Made by a program: the position numbers and the translations under genes. A DNA stretch of 64,000 bases from an uncultured Parabacteroides sp. (GTDB taxonomy: Bacteria; Bacteroidota; Bacteroidia; Bacteroidales; Tannerellaceae), in assembly GCA_937894065.1 (NCBI GenBank), contig CALCST010000023.1, forward strand, positions 248,001 to 312,000, written 5' to 3'. Positions 27,201 to 36,269 of this stretch are shown one piece after another. How positions within the stretch are numbered: the stretch's first letter is position 1; the number at the start of each line of letters is the position of its first letter. The notes below the pieces were generated by a model, which saw nothing but the letters and a program-made list of their open reading frames with translations, was not told the DNA's origin and searched no databases.

Positions 27201-28502
27201 GATGGTTTGACTTTGGAAGCTGGTCATATTTATAAAGGAGCTGTAATTAAAGATGAAACTTTCAAATTAAAAAATAATGAATCTTTTTTAGCAGAGAATT
27301 ATACAATAGACGAACAAAAAATTATAGCAGGTGATTTGATTGTAAAACAATTAATAAATCCTACTGATCCTGTAAATCCTACCGACCCTGATGATCCAGA
27401 AAATCCAATTATCATACCTGGAGGAGATAATAATGATGAATGGACTTGGGATGCTGATAAAAAAGCATTTGTCAGAATTTATGATGGAAAAGATCATCCT
27501 ATTACGAAATTGCAGGTTAAGATTACAGACAGTAACAATGAAGTAGATTATCTGAGTATTGATGTAAGTGCGACTTATATTCCAGATGTAACACCAAAGG
27601 ATTATTTTGAGGGTGGCTATAAAGCAACTGTTACTATTCCTGAAAATAATTATATTAAAGGTGGTGAAATTAAAATCGATTTGATGATTCTTAAAAAAGA
27701 TTTATCTGTTGATTTCAATATTCCTGATCCATTAACAGAAGAAGAAGCTTCAGCTTGGAATTCTGATATAATAGATTTGGACGGTTTGGTAGGAGATGAA
27801 AATCCATCAATCCCATCAGATTGTCATTTGGAAATAGATGATAATAAAGTTGTTTTGAAAAACTTTGTATTGAATGATAACAAAGAAAGTGGTTTCAAGA
27901 AAAGTAATTATAATGTAACTTATTATAATTGTGACCGTAAAATAGATATAACAGAAGGTGGAGAGATCGAAATACCTGGTATCGAAATTGATGACAATGA
28001 CGGTGGTATCATTGTTGATTATAACGACCTCCACATTATCAAGAGCACCGGAGCAAAACTTACATCACGCTACAATAAGATGAGAACTAAAGACGGTGGT
28101 TCATTCACGTTGTCTTTGGAAAAAGAAGAAGGCTATGAAGACTGCGAACCGACAGTATATATCAAACGCGGACGCTTCGATGAATGGAAGGTCTTGAAAC
28201 TTGACGAAGTAAGTGGCTTCTATCAGATCCGCAACGTATATACAGACATCTACGTTAAGGTATCAGGCGACGGTATCTGGCCTGTAAGCAACGAAGAAGT
28301 TGAAGCTCAGGAAGTGAAGGTATATACTCAGAACGGAGCAATTGTGGTGGTAACTCCATCGGTAATGGACGTTCAGGTAGTATCAATGACCGGCTCAGTG
28401 GTAGCAGCTGACAAGGTTGCAGGACAGCGCGAGTTCCGCAACTTGGCTGAAGGCGTATATATCGTGAGAGTTGGTGATAAGATTGTCAAGATAAGATTGT
28501 AA
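24291..28502 (+). CDS. Large exported MBG/Ig-like repeat protein
   Basis: The 1403-residue product has a signal peptide (residues 1-22, GAVWGE). An N-terminal beta-solenoid, carbohydrate-binding-like region covers about 25-270 (VTITLDNANINW, VTLILKGQNKIEG, INIEGGIITALG). A putative-Ig (He_PIG) segment (PKGLEYNQEIHTITGTPTQ) sits around 400-440. Several MBG-like repeats follow, each opening YNG/YDG and closing with NYTVNVNPGKLTV-type strands (to about 1020). A Pro/Asp linker (NPTDPVNPTDPDDPENP) leads to one more repeat and a C-terminal module (about 1245-1403) shared with the 28993 protein, ending VYIVRVGDKIVKIRL. That ending resembles secretion/sorting tails of Bacteroidetes. A surface or extracellular adhesin-like role is inferred. 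The body is AT-rich while the 3' module is not. Confidence 0.8.
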   Translation: MRRKLFTFLVAFLATLSGAVWGETYDLSTMEPGSDLQIKDGNHTITGSNRVRVEVSGTVTITLDNANINWYRHLFVQGPAARVFDIDNGANVTLILKGQNKIEGVPGALGNPWGTPEAIYVPVGSTLTIQDSQEGGRLEAIGSVGIGTGSSEGCGTINIEGGIITALGEKVSVGGFYNSWPNYSGTVTGDVKIQGESAVLYAPNGIQAKVPEVNQGVLFSGTTQGTVYGDVIFKSNWDLSGKSLVVNKLNKNASLRLASGVTIDNADVITGDGPVYAYDVTYFPNPFSSDETPIEVPSDNKLYGPSTSFVLPSNLPKCSKHHMSLGWIVKDETKIYNGETTFTTSDSPISTSRAPINLLAVWVETQIPITIPVNQIMENRVLGVKPENAAVTITQKEGELPKGLEYNQEIHTITGTPTQEENPVVVFTVVPKDQTEPSYDITVTFHITATTDTNLDHATVNVTQTATYNGQDRKALIEVKMGDVPLKEGIHYTLQRGYSASGNQPNSGNEIKHVGTYSNFVVTGRPEMGYSGTQTINTKLEISPRELTFKVIDAECEIGAQNLPEFLLSSEISGVITGETPKYNAELKLSDGSSSVPSKVGVYDIGQAGQFTLVDNSAFLKDNYTVNVNPGKLTVYQDLNTVQYLTATVAEGWTYDGKSHSEGLVTEVNINNNLLDEKYYSVRYHKDGTQEGISSILDAGTYYIYIRGNNEGDKLYRGYKKVEGESIIVSQKELSVSAADQTISLGEKINSSPIVGETVVAETGIDGETAVFSGEIELAPGIDAGTVGPKENAFSLAKLSLINSTEETNNFNSSNYNLTGNDTPSGVLTVKEAEVEPEYPEETELDSEGNIIYNGKPHAFTSLKVGDKNYSISDGTITSITYTKNGSEFSEAVKNKWDVASYVATVNLKEGSHITVNIKVVPRTLNIEISAISIDDPDAGKNGFEAKGNVSVRNNVNGEVPAFDGKLKIIDGLTLEAGHIYKGAVIKDETFKLKNNESFLAENYTIDEQKIIAGDLIVKQLINPTDPVNPTDPDDPENPIIIPGGDNNDEWTWDADKKAFVRIYDGKDHPITKLQVKITDSNNEVDYLSIDVSATYIPDVTPKDYFEGGYKATVTIPENNYIKGGEIKIDLMILKKDLSVDFNIPDPLTEEEASAWNSDIIDLDGLVGDENPSIPSDCHLEIDDNKVVLKNFVLNDNKESGFKKSNYNVTYYNCDRKIDITEGGEIEIPGIEIDDNDGGIIVDYNDLHIIKSTGAKLTSRYNKMRTKDGGSFTLSLEKEEGYEDCEPTVYIKRGRFDEWKVLKLDEVSGFYQIRNVYTDIYVKVSGDGIWPVSNEEVEAQEVKVYTQNGAIVVVTPSVMDVQVVSMTGSVVAADKVAGQREFRNLAEGVYIVRVGDKIVKIRL

Positions 28503-28545
28503 TATGGCAGTTGACGAGTTGACAAGGTAACGAGTTGACGAGATA
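28503..28545 (+). repeat. TTGACAAG repeats after the MBG-repeat gene
   Basis: Directly after the stop are GTTGACGAGTTGACAAGG and AACGAGTTGACGAG. The same block follows the stop of the beta-helix gene (31677-31708), so gene ends and repeat were probably copied together. Confidence 0.8.
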
Positions 28546-28561
28546 TTATAATTGAGAAAGG

Positions 28562-28617
28562 AGAGCACGAAGAAGCGGAGGAAAATTGAAACTCCGGGGC
28601 TTCGTGCTCTTTCTTTG
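28562..28617 (+). terminator. Terminator of the MBG-repeat gene
   Basis: AGAGCACGAAG (28562-28572) pairs perfectly with CTTCGTGCTCT (28600-28610), with an inner CGGAG/CTCCG pair, followed by TTTCTTTG. The remaining 28618-28992 gap shows nothing but a possible -7 element. Confidence 0.85.
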
Positions 28618-28928
28618 TTTTGGGGAGTTAAATAGAGTTTTAAATCTGTTAAATGGAGTTATAATGGAGATTGGCTGATGGGAGTAAATTAAATGAAAGA
28701 AGGCTGGCAAAAGATATTGATGAAAGATTTAATTGTTTAAGGGTGAGAGTAGTTGGGAGAGTAAATGTTAAGGTGTGAAATTGTTATAAATTGTCTTTTA
28801 TCTTTAGTATAATTGGGTAATTCAGATAGTTTTTATGTCAAAATGGAATAAAAATTGCGGTTTTAGTTAACAAGACCTTTTAATTTGTATTGTTTATTAG
28901 AAGATATCTTTTCCGTTAAATATTGTAT

Positions 28929-28936
28929 TATTTTTG
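28929..28936 (+). promoter_or_regulatory. Putative -7 element for the beta-helix gene
   Basis: TATTTTTG followed by TGCG, 57 bases before the ATG at 28993. No -33 element at the right distance. Confidence 0.4.
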
Positions 28937-28992
28937 TGCGCCAAAATTAAAGAAACGTGCAGAAAAACAGTATTAAACAATAAAGTTGATAA

Positions 28993-31668
28993 ATGAAGAA
29001 AAAGGTTTTTAATTATTTGATTGCCCTAGCTATGATGCCAATGACGGTGTGGGGAAGTGTGAATGTGTCGGGAAATACAGATTCCGGAGAAATCAGAATC
29101 ACGACTGTTGATGAACTTGTGAATGCTATCAGAAATCAGCAGGACGGACAGAAATGGGTGATAGAATCCGGAGTATATGATATAGCTGACAGGATTTATT
29201 CAGAACCGATATCCCATCCGATAAACGGACAGACAAATTTTGTTTTTCCCATCTATGCAAATAATCTTTCCATAACGGGAGAGGGCGATGTTTTGATTAC
29301 TAGCAGTTTCGACCCTCATAGTGTGAGCGGGCATGGAGGAAACTGGAATAACCAGAATTTCGTAACTGTTGGTGCTACAGGAGTATCTATTGACAATATT
29401 GATTTTAAGGGAAATCATAACGGATACTATGACGGATGCAATAAGGTGATAGAATTGATTGACAGAGCTGCAGATTTTACCATCAGGAATTCTGAGTTGA
29501 AACCTTTGGCTGATTCGGAAAAAAAGGTGAGCAGTGGCTCAATATATGTGAATGTTTCGAATCCGGAAACTGTGACCATTGAGAATGTAAAAATGTATTC
29601 ATGGATAAATGCACGTCCGGTTTCGACAGGAACGGTAAATGTGGTAAATGTTGTTCAGGATTTCCGTAATAATGTTTATGCAGGATATTCTACTCCGGAA
29701 TATGGTTATGCCTGGAATCCCGGAATATCGGGAACTCAGGTCAGCGTGAAAAATTTCACAGTTTATGTTGATAACAATATCAAACTTGAGGAGCAGATTT
29801 TTACTGACAAGCTTAGAGATGGAACACGCATAGAGCTGAGTGAGGGTGAGTATTTGCTGGACAGACAGTTGGTGATAAAGAAGGCGGTTACGCTGAATGG
29901 TGCCGGCGTGGATAGAACAATCATTAAACCGGGAAGCAACTGGAAGGGCAGCAGCAACAGTGAGAATAATCTTGTGACGTTGCAGGGTTTGGCTGATGTT
30001 GATGATATGGAGAGTTGGGTTGAAGGTTCGTATATAACAGTGTCGAATCTGAATATCAATGACTCAAAACGCTCAGGATTGAATGTTTATGAATCTCCGG
30101 CAGTGATAAACAATGTGAAGATGAAAAACAATGCTGCAGCAGGTATGGTTGTGCAGTCGAAGGTGAAGGCTTCGGGTATAATCACAGAAGGAAATGCCTG
30201 GGGAGGCGTGAATGTTGACAAGAGGAGTACCGGACACAACACACGTTTTGCTTTCGATGAAGCATCAGTGATGTATGAGAAAAATAAGGTATGGTCTGAA
30301 TTGGAAAATGCTTTGGATGTTGTGACAGCTCCCGAGGGATGGAGAAATTATACTGGTGAGGGAGTTTGCTTCTGGACTAATGAAAAAGAAGCTCCTGAAG
30401 GACAGGTGAACGTGATTTATAATATTGGAGGTTCAGGACATGGAGATGTGAAAGTTTCATACGATGGAAAACCTGCAGCAGTTTATACTAATTTGCCTGT
30501 GGGCAAAACTATTACATTGAAGGCTTATCCGTTGGTTGGATCAAAGCTGGGAGAAGATGGTATATATATTGATGGAAACAAAAATATTACGACTTATGTG
30601 ATTCCTGAAGGGATTGAAACACTGGTGATTAATGCTGTTTTTGAGGAAGAAGCAGAGGTGGTTGTTCCTGAAGAAGAAGAAGCTCCTGTTGTAAAGGAAG
30701 AAATAACGGAAGGAACAGTTGTGAATAATCCAACAGTTGTGGCTTCGGAGGAACATTTTGAAATTCCTGAATCAGTTGCTGGTAGTGATGTTAAAATACA
30801 GATTGTTTCTGAGCAGATAAAGGAAGAAGAGGAAGTAGTTTCTTATGTGAATGCTGTTAAGGAACGGTTTGCCAATGCATCAGTTGATGTTGCGAATACT
30901 GTAATATATGATATTACACCTGTTGTGATTTCAGATGATAAAATTGTTGGGAAAGCAGAGGTTTCCAAAAATGAAGAGGCTTCGGTTTCATTGGCATTGC
31001 CATATCCTGCTGGAATGAATAAATCAGATTTGGAAAGTGTGAAGGTTTATCATTTTGCGATGAATGGTGAAGTGGATGAATTTGATGGCGTTTTGAATGA
31101 CAATTACATTTTAATTACGGGAGTCGAGTCTTTCAGCCCGTTTGTTATGACATATACAGAATCTGTGCCTTCTGTGGTGGTTACATATCATGACTTGTAT
31201 ATTACAGAGAGTGTTGGAGCGAAGTTGGTATCCCGTTATGGAAAGGACAGAACTCCGGATGGTGGTTCTTTCACTTTGTCGCTGGAAAAAGAAGCAGGAT
31301 ATGAGAATTGCAATCCGACAGTATTCTATAAACGTGGACGCTTCGACGAGTGGAAGGAATTGAAGATAGATGAAGTGAGTGGTTATTACCAGATTCGCAA
31401 TGTATATACAGATATCTATGTTAAGGTTTCAGGTGACGGTATCTGGGGCGTAAGAAACGAAGAAGTTGAAGCTCAGGAAGTGAAGGTATATACTCAGAAC
31501 GGAGCAATTGTGGTGGTAACTCCATTGGTAATGAACGTTCAGGTAGTATCAATGACTGGCTCAGTGGTAGCAGCTGACAAGGTTGCAGGACAGCGCGAAT
31601 TCCGCAACTTGGCTGAAGGTGTATATATCATGAGAGTTGGGGATAAGATTGTTAAGATAAGATTGTAA
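28993..31668 (+). CDS. Exported right-handed beta-helix protein
   Basis: The 891-residue product has a signal peptide (residues 1-21, MTVWGS). Parallel beta-helix rungs cover about 30-430 (FVTVGATGVSIDNIDFKGNH, TIENVKMYSW, VTLNGAGVDRTIIKPG, SYITVSNLNINDSKRSGLNV), as in pectate-lyase-fold proteins, though no catalytic lyase set is recognised. A Glu/Val-rich linker lies around 555-590 (EEEAEVVVPEEEEAP). A C-terminal module from about 725 on is almost the same as that of the 24291 protein (GGSFTLSLEKE, KRGRFDEWKEL, QIRNVYTDIYVKVSGDGIW). It probably acts at the surface or outside the cell. Why both neighbours share a tail is discussed in the findings. Confidence 0.82.
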   Translation: MKKKVFNYLIALAMMPMTVWGSVNVSGNTDSGEIRITTVDELVNAIRNQQDGQKWVIESGVYDIADRIYSEPISHPINGQTNFVFPIYANNLSITGEGDVLITSSFDPHSVSGHGGNWNNQNFVTVGATGVSIDNIDFKGNHNGYYDGCNKVIELIDRAADFTIRNSELKPLADSEKKVSSGSIYVNVSNPETVTIENVKMYSWINARPVSTGTVNVVNVVQDFRNNVYAGYSTPEYGYAWNPGISGTQVSVKNFTVYVDNNIKLEEQIFTDKLRDGTRIELSEGEYLLDRQLVIKKAVTLNGAGVDRTIIKPGSNWKGSSNSENNLVTLQGLADVDDMESWVEGSYITVSNLNINDSKRSGLNVYESPAVINNVKMKNNAAAGMVVQSKVKASGIITEGNAWGGVNVDKRSTGHNTRFAFDEASVMYEKNKVWSELENALDVVTAPEGWRNYTGEGVCFWTNEKEAPEGQVNVIYNIGGSGHGDVKVSYDGKPAAVYTNLPVGKTITLKAYPLVGSKLGEDGIYIDGNKNITTYVIPEGIETLVINAVFEEEAEVVVPEEEEAPVVKEEITEGTVVNNPTVVASEEHFEIPESVAGSDVKIQIVSEQIKEEEEVVSYVNAVKERFANASVDVANTVIYDITPVVISDDKIVGKAEVSKNEEASVSLALPYPAGMNKSDLESVKVYHFAMNGEVDEFDGVLNDNYILITGVESFSPFVMTYTESVPSVVVTYHDLYITESVGAKLVSRYGKDRTPDGGSFTLSLEKEAGYENCNPTVFYKRGRFDEWKELKIDEVSGYYQIRNVYTDIYVKVSGDGIWGVRNEEVEAQEVKVYTQNGAIVVVTPLVMNVQVVSMTGSVVAADKVAGQREFRNLAEGVYIMRVGDKIVKIRL

Positions 31669-31676
31669 TACCTCGG

Positions 31677-31910
31677 TTGACGAGTTGACAAGGTAACGAG
31701 TTTACGAGATGTATTTAAGCCCTGAATGGGCGAAACTTCAATAGCCTAGGGTGTAGTCCCTAGGTTATTGATGCAACCAAAGCTCTGAAGGAGCGACACA
31801 ATCCAAGTTTTTAGTGTCGCTCTTTCAGAGCTCTTTTCTTACATCCCCCCCCCTTGGACCTTGGGCTTACCCCTAGGCTAAACAGGTGTCGCCACTTCGT
31901 GGCTTATTGT
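31677..31910. repeat. Composite intergenic repeat block with a C9 tract
   Basis: TTGACGAG repeats (31677-31708) are followed by a CCTAGGG hairpin near 31745-31763. A 19-bp stem pairs 31781-31799 with 31814-31832 (AGCTCTGAAGGAGCGACAC, one wobble). A homopolymer of nine Cs lies at 31845-31853, then a GTCGCCACTTCGTGGC hairpin. The block separates the convergent beta-helix gene and efflux operon and can terminate both. Its 21-mer recurs exactly at 21126-21146. Confidence 0.8.
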
Positions 31911-31920
31911 ATGGTACATA

Positions 31921-33213
31921 TCAGATAGAGGGATTACAACTCACCGCCTTATTATACTGAGCCAATGCAGCTTTTTGCTGATACCAAGTCTGGATCAGGC
32001 TGCTGTATGACTGAATCCATGAGAGCTGTGCTGAGAGGACATCGAGGATAGGAAGTTTTCCTTCGTTGTAACTGAAGGTGTTCAGTTCGAGGTTCTCTTC
32101 AGCAATCTGGCAGGCTTCTTTAGCCAGGGTAATTTGCTTGGTGTTTTCGCTCAGGCTTGTCCATGCATTTGCTACTTCCTGTGAGATTCTGTCCCTTGTC
32201 TGGTCGAGAGCATATTCCTTGCTTCGGAGAATTGCTCTTTGTGAGTTCACTTCCTTTGAACGTGCACCCCAGTGGAAAATAGGAATCTTGAGGGTTGCCA
32301 TAAGGGTTGGAGTCCATATTTGCTCGGAACCTTTGACGTTGAGCATAGGAGTTCCCCATGAGCCCTGGAAACCTATGGAGAGCGAAGGATTGTATTTTGA
32401 TTTTGCAATGTTTACCATCCTTTTCTGATATTCAATCTCGAGTTGTGAAATGCTATAGTCCGGACGGTTGGACAGTATGTTTTCGGCATCGTCCTTAACC
32501 GAAGGGAGACTGATTACCTGGGTTATTGAGTCGGCAAGATTAACCGGCTCCATTGGAGATTTTCCCATAAGAATATTCATGTTTTGCAGGGCAATCTGAT
32601 ATTCCTTGTAGGCGTTGCTTTTGTTGAGCTCAGCCTCTTTCAGACGGGAACGCACCTGGAGAAGGTCTGTTTTGCTTATCTGATCGTCGTTGAATCTCAT
32701 CTCAAGTACTTTTTCCAGCTCTTTGACGATGTCAACAAATTGGCACATGACGTCGTACATTCCTTTGCGAGCAGCGGCAGACCAGTAGTTCATGTCTGCG
32801 GAATATATGATGTTATCCACTGTCAGCTCTTCTGATTTACCTGCAATCTCGCTCTGTATCTGTGCAGCCTTGTAGTTGTTGTAGATTTTGCCTCCCATAT
32901 AAATAGGCTGGCTCACTGTGGCCCCGAGGTTGTAGGTGTTATGGTCCATTTCGATGCCGGTGCTGCCGAGGGCAAGGTCGTATTTGTTTATCCTGTACTG
33001 ATAGTTTCCTGAGAAATCAATTGCAGGGAAGAAGGCTGTCTTAGCCGTGCGCATAGCTTCCTGCATTGCAACACGCTGTTCGGAACTCTGCTTTATCTGG
33101 CGGCTATAGTCCAGAACTTTTTCCTTATATGAGTCCAGAGTGACGGGAGCTTCCTGCGCAAAGGCAGAAAGACTTCCCAGTATCATACATCCGGCAATTA
33201 TATTGAGTTTCAT
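31921..33213 (-). CDS. TolC-family outer-membrane efflux protein
   Basis: The 430-residue product has a signal peptide (residues 1-19, GSLSAFA). Two outer-membrane-efflux (OEP) repeats are rich in long amphipathic helices: QPIYMGGKIYNNYKAAQIQ in the first half and IPIFHWGARSKEVNSQRAIL in the second. These are the typical strand-helix junctions of TolC/OprM. It would form the outer channel of the tripartite pump encoded by the two genes upstream. It starts two bases after the RND gene ends, so it is translated from the same mRNA. Confidence 0.92.
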   Translation of the reverse strand: MKLNIIAGCMILGSLSAFAQEAPVTLDSYKEKVLDYSRQIKQSSEQRVAMQEAMRTAKTAFFPAIDFSGNYQYRINKYDLALGSTGIEMDHNTYNLGATVSQPIYMGGKIYNNYKAAQIQSEIAGKSEELTVDNIIYSADMNYWSAAARKGMYDVMCQFVDIVKELEKVLEMRFNDDQISKTDLLQVRSRLKEAELNKSNAYKEYQIALQNMNILMGKSPMEPVNLADSITQVISLPSVKDDAENILSNRPDYSISQLEIEYQKRMVNIAKSKYNPSLSIGFQGSWGTPMLNVKGSEQIWTPTLMATLKIPIFHWGARSKEVNSQRAILRSKEYALDQTRDRISQEVANAWTSLSENTKQITLAKEACQIAEENLELNTFSYNEGKLPILDVLSAQLSWIQSYSSLIQTWYQQKAALAQYNKAVSCNPSI

Positions 33214-33215
33214 AT

Positions 33216-36200
33216 TTATGAGATTTTAATTTTAAAGAATATACAATAAGCTACTGGCAATACGAATATTGTCAATATTGTGGATATGAGCAGTCCGCCC
33301 ATTATGGTAGCAGCCATTCCGGCAAACATTGCGTCGCCAAGTAAAGGAAGCATACCGAGGATGGTTGTTCCTGAAGCCATCGTAACGGGTACGATTCTTG
33401 TTTTGGTAGCTTCAATCACAGCCTTGAGAGGTTCCATTCCTCCTGATTGCAGCAGGCCAATCTCATCGACAAGGACTATGGCATTCTTTATATTCATACC
33501 TATAAGTCCGAGGAGACCGAGCATGGCAAAGAAATCGAGAGACTTGCCGAACACTATCAAACCGAATACGACGCCTATGAATATCAGAGGCAACATCAGC
33601 ATGATAAGAACAGGCTTGCGATAGTGCTGAGGGAAAAGCAACAGCAAGGTTACATAAATCAGACCGAACATCAGAGGTATGTTTGCTGCTATGGCATTGT
33701 TTCCCTTGTCCTGTTCCAGCTGTTCGCCGAAATACTGGAGTTTGTATCCTTCGGGAACTTTCACATTTTCCTGGATTTCTTTCCACAGATGAGAGAAGGC
33801 TTCCATTGTGTTTGCTCCGCGTTTGGGTTCGCATTGCATCATCATCGCACGCTGTCTGTTGTAACGCTTTACAACATTGAAGTCGTATTCGAGAGGGAAA
33901 TTGTCTATTACCTGCTCAACTTTTACGCTCTTTTCCTTTGCGCTATATACCGGGAGAGTTTTCACGTCGTTAAGGTTCATTGAATCAAGTTCTGCATCTT
34001 TCATCAGAATTGGCATGAACAAATCACCTTCACGATATTCTCCAAGAGGTATTCCGTTGGTTGCGGAGCGAAGCGAATAGGCTACCTGCTGGCGTGTGAT
34101 TCCCAGTCTCAGACCTTTTTCCTGAGAGAAGTTTGGTTTCCATACCGGGACTTTGTTTCCCCAGCTGTCGCGCACTTCCATCACCATGTCGTATTTGCGG
34201 GCAATCGCTTTTGCCTGTTCGGTGAGTGAGACAAGAGTGTCGATGTTGTCGCCGATGAAACCGATTTCAATTGCTGCATCAGGGACAGGCGACAAGGCGA
34301 ATAAAGACGAACGGGTGAGGATATCCGGATAATTCTCGACCATATAATCGTAGAACTTTGATTCCTCTGCCGGAGCATCTTCAGCTTCTTTAGTCTCAAT
34401 CAGGATATTGGCGAAATTCGGCTTTGGTCCCATTGCCGAGCTGGCCAGATAATATCTGACAGGAGAACCGCCCATAGTAACGGAATAAGACTTTATATTT
34501 TCGTTGTTCTTCAGATATTCTTCGATTTTCAGAACATTCTTCTCAACCTCTCTGATGCTGTATCCTTCAGGGAAAATCAGGTCGGCACGGAAATATGGCT
34601 TGTTCATTATCGGGAAGAAGCTCTGTGGCATCAGTGCCATTACTACGAACGATATAACCAGAGTTGTTATGACCGTTGTAAGTGTGACAAATCTACGTTT
34701 GATAAGCTTCTGTATGAACAACTCAAACTTATGATAAAGCTTGGTGTCGTAAGGATTCTTTGTTTCGCCTGGAGCAGCTTCTTTCAGTATGAAATTACCG
34801 AAAGTCGTAGTCTGGGTGAGGGCAAGAATCCAGCTAAGCCCGAGTGACACTGCAAGAACAATAAACAACGGCTTTACGATTTCAGCCACCGAAGCAGGAG
34901 CCATATACATCGGAAGGAACGAACATACGGCGATAAACGTAGCTCCAAGCAAAGCCCATTGAGGTTTTGTTGCCCCGTCGATCAGTGCCTGATAACGGCT
35001 CATACCTCGCTTTATTCCTATTTGAGCGTTATCGGTTACAACAATAGCATTGTCCACAAGCATACCCATTGCTATGATGAAGGCAGCAAGTGAGGTTCTG
35101 TTAAGTCCCACGCCCATAACAAGCATTATGAGCAATGTTCCGCCTACGGAGAAGAGCAGGGAGCTGCCGACAAGCATTCCGGCACGTGTTCCCATCACCA
35201 TGAATATAATGACGATAACGATAAGCAGAGATTCGATAAGGTTTATGATGAATCCGTTGTTCGCATCGTGAGCAATTCGGTTTTCAGGATAGATAGACTC
35301 CAGTTCCATGCCGACAGGGAAAAGAGATTTCATTTCTCCCAACCGTTCTTCAACTGCATTACCTACGGCTACGACATCATCTTTTGCTCCGGTGGCAACA
35401 CCTATACCTATGGCACGCATACCGTTCACACGCATAAGGTTGTTAGGAGGATTAAGGTAGCCGCGTTCAATTTCGGCAATGTCGCCAAGGCGGACTTCAT
35501 TACCGTTTTTAGTGACTATAAGCTGGTTGCGAATGTCGTCGATACTGTTGTATGTGCCTTCGGTGCGGACTCTTAGCTGATATGCTCCGGTTGTTATTTC
35601 GCCGGTGTTGACAAGCAGATTCTGCGTCTGGAGTGTCTGTTGAATCATATTTGGGTCGATACCGAGATTGGCAAGTTTTGGAACGGAAATGGAAACATTC
35701 ACCACTTCAGTCTGTTCGCCATAAAGGAACACCTTCTGCACTCCGTCGATAGGAGTAAGCTCTGTCTTTATCTTCTGAGCCCAGTCTCTCATCTCCCTGA
35801 AGGAGAAACCGTCATCGGCAGTGAGAGCGTAGTAGATACCGAACACGTCACCGAAATCATCACTCACGCTGATTGACGAAGCTCCTGAAGGAAGCTTTGG
35901 CTGGATGTTGCTGACTTTTCTTCGCAACTCATCCCATTTCACAGGCATATTTTCCGGTGGGATAGTAGGGTCAAGTTCGATAGTAATCTTTGACATACCG
36001 AAATATGATTCGGATTTAATCTGGAAAACGTCAGACATTGACTGGATTTCCCTTTCGATAGGCTCGGTTACCAGTTTCTCTACTTCCAGAGGGTCAGCTC
36101 CAGGATATTGTGTCATCAGTACAGCCTGTTTGATAACGAAAGGAGAGTCTTCTTTCTTAGGCAGCTTAAAGAAGGCGAGGACACCGCCTATAAGCATTAT

Positions 36201-36257
36201 GGCAAGGAAGAAGTATATGACCTTTTTGTTCTCAAGAGAATATTTAGGTATATTCAT
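33216..36257 (-). CDS. RND-family efflux pump inner-membrane permease
   Basis: The 1013-residue product has the RND arrangement: TM1 (residues about 13-31), a periplasmic domain with TQYPGADPLEVEKLVTEPIE, and the central TM cluster with GMLVDNAIVVTDNAQIGIKR carrying the Asp of the proton relay. A second periplasmic domain and the last TM bundle (GLIGMNIKNAIVLVDEI) follow. It is AcrB-like but nearer to the short HAE1-type permeases of Bacteroidetes. It exports hydrophobic compounds or drugs by proton antiport. It is the middle gene of the operon, 12 bases after the adaptor and 2 before TolC. Confidence 0.95.
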   Translation of the reverse strand: MNIPKYSLENKKVIYFFLAIMLIGGVLAFFKLPKKEDSPFVIKQAVLMTQYPGADPLEVEKLVTEPIEREIQSMSDVFQIKSESYFGMSKITIELDPTIPPENMPVKWDELRRKVSNIQPKLPSGASSISVSDDFGDVFGIYYALTADDGFSFREMRDWAQKIKTELTPIDGVQKVFLYGEQTEVVNVSISVPKLANLGIDPNMIQQTLQTQNLLVNTGEITTGAYQLRVRTEGTYNSIDDIRNQLIVTKNGNEVRLGDIAEIERGYLNPPNNLMRVNGMRAIGIGVATGAKDDVVAVGNAVEERLGEMKSLFPVGMELESIYPENRIAHDANNGFIINLIESLLIVIVIIFMVMGTRAGMLVGSSLLFSVGGTLLIMLVMGVGLNRTSLAAFIIAMGMLVDNAIVVTDNAQIGIKRGMSRYQALIDGATKPQWALLGATFIAVCSFLPMYMAPASVAEIVKPLFIVLAVSLGLSWILALTQTTTFGNFILKEAAPGETKNPYDTKLYHKFELFIQKLIKRRFVTLTTVITTLVISFVVMALMPQSFFPIMNKPYFRADLIFPEGYSIREVEKNVLKIEEYLKNNENIKSYSVTMGGSPVRYYLASSAMGPKPNFANILIETKEAEDAPAEESKFYDYMVENYPDILTRSSLFALSPVPDAAIEIGFIGDNIDTLVSLTEQAKAIARKYDMVMEVRDSWGNKVPVWKPNFSQEKGLRLGITRQQVAYSLRSATNGIPLGEYREGDLFMPILMKDAELDSMNLNDVKTLPVYSAKEKSVKVEQVIDNFPLEYDFNVVKRYNRQRAMMMQCEPKRGANTMEAFSHLWKEIQENVKVPEGYKLQYFGEQLEQDKGNNAIAANIPLMFGLIYVTLLLLFPQHYRKPVLIMLMLPLIFIGVVFGLIVFGKSLDFFAMLGLLGLIGMNIKNAIVLVDEIGLLQSGGMEPLKAVIEATKTRIVPVTMASGTTILGMLPLLGDAMFAGMAATIMGGLLISTILTIFVLPVAYCIFFKIKIS

Positions 36258-36269
36258 TTCTTTATTATT

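Noticed and set aside
28993..30300. Pectate lyase activity for the beta-helix protein
   Set aside because: Rungs of a beta-helix are clear, but no calcium-binding Asp set or catalytic Arg/Lys motif of lyases could be recognised.
31781..31832. Insertion-sequence ends
   Set aside because: The 19-bp stem has a 14-nt loop and no transposase; it fits a hairpin repeat or terminator better.
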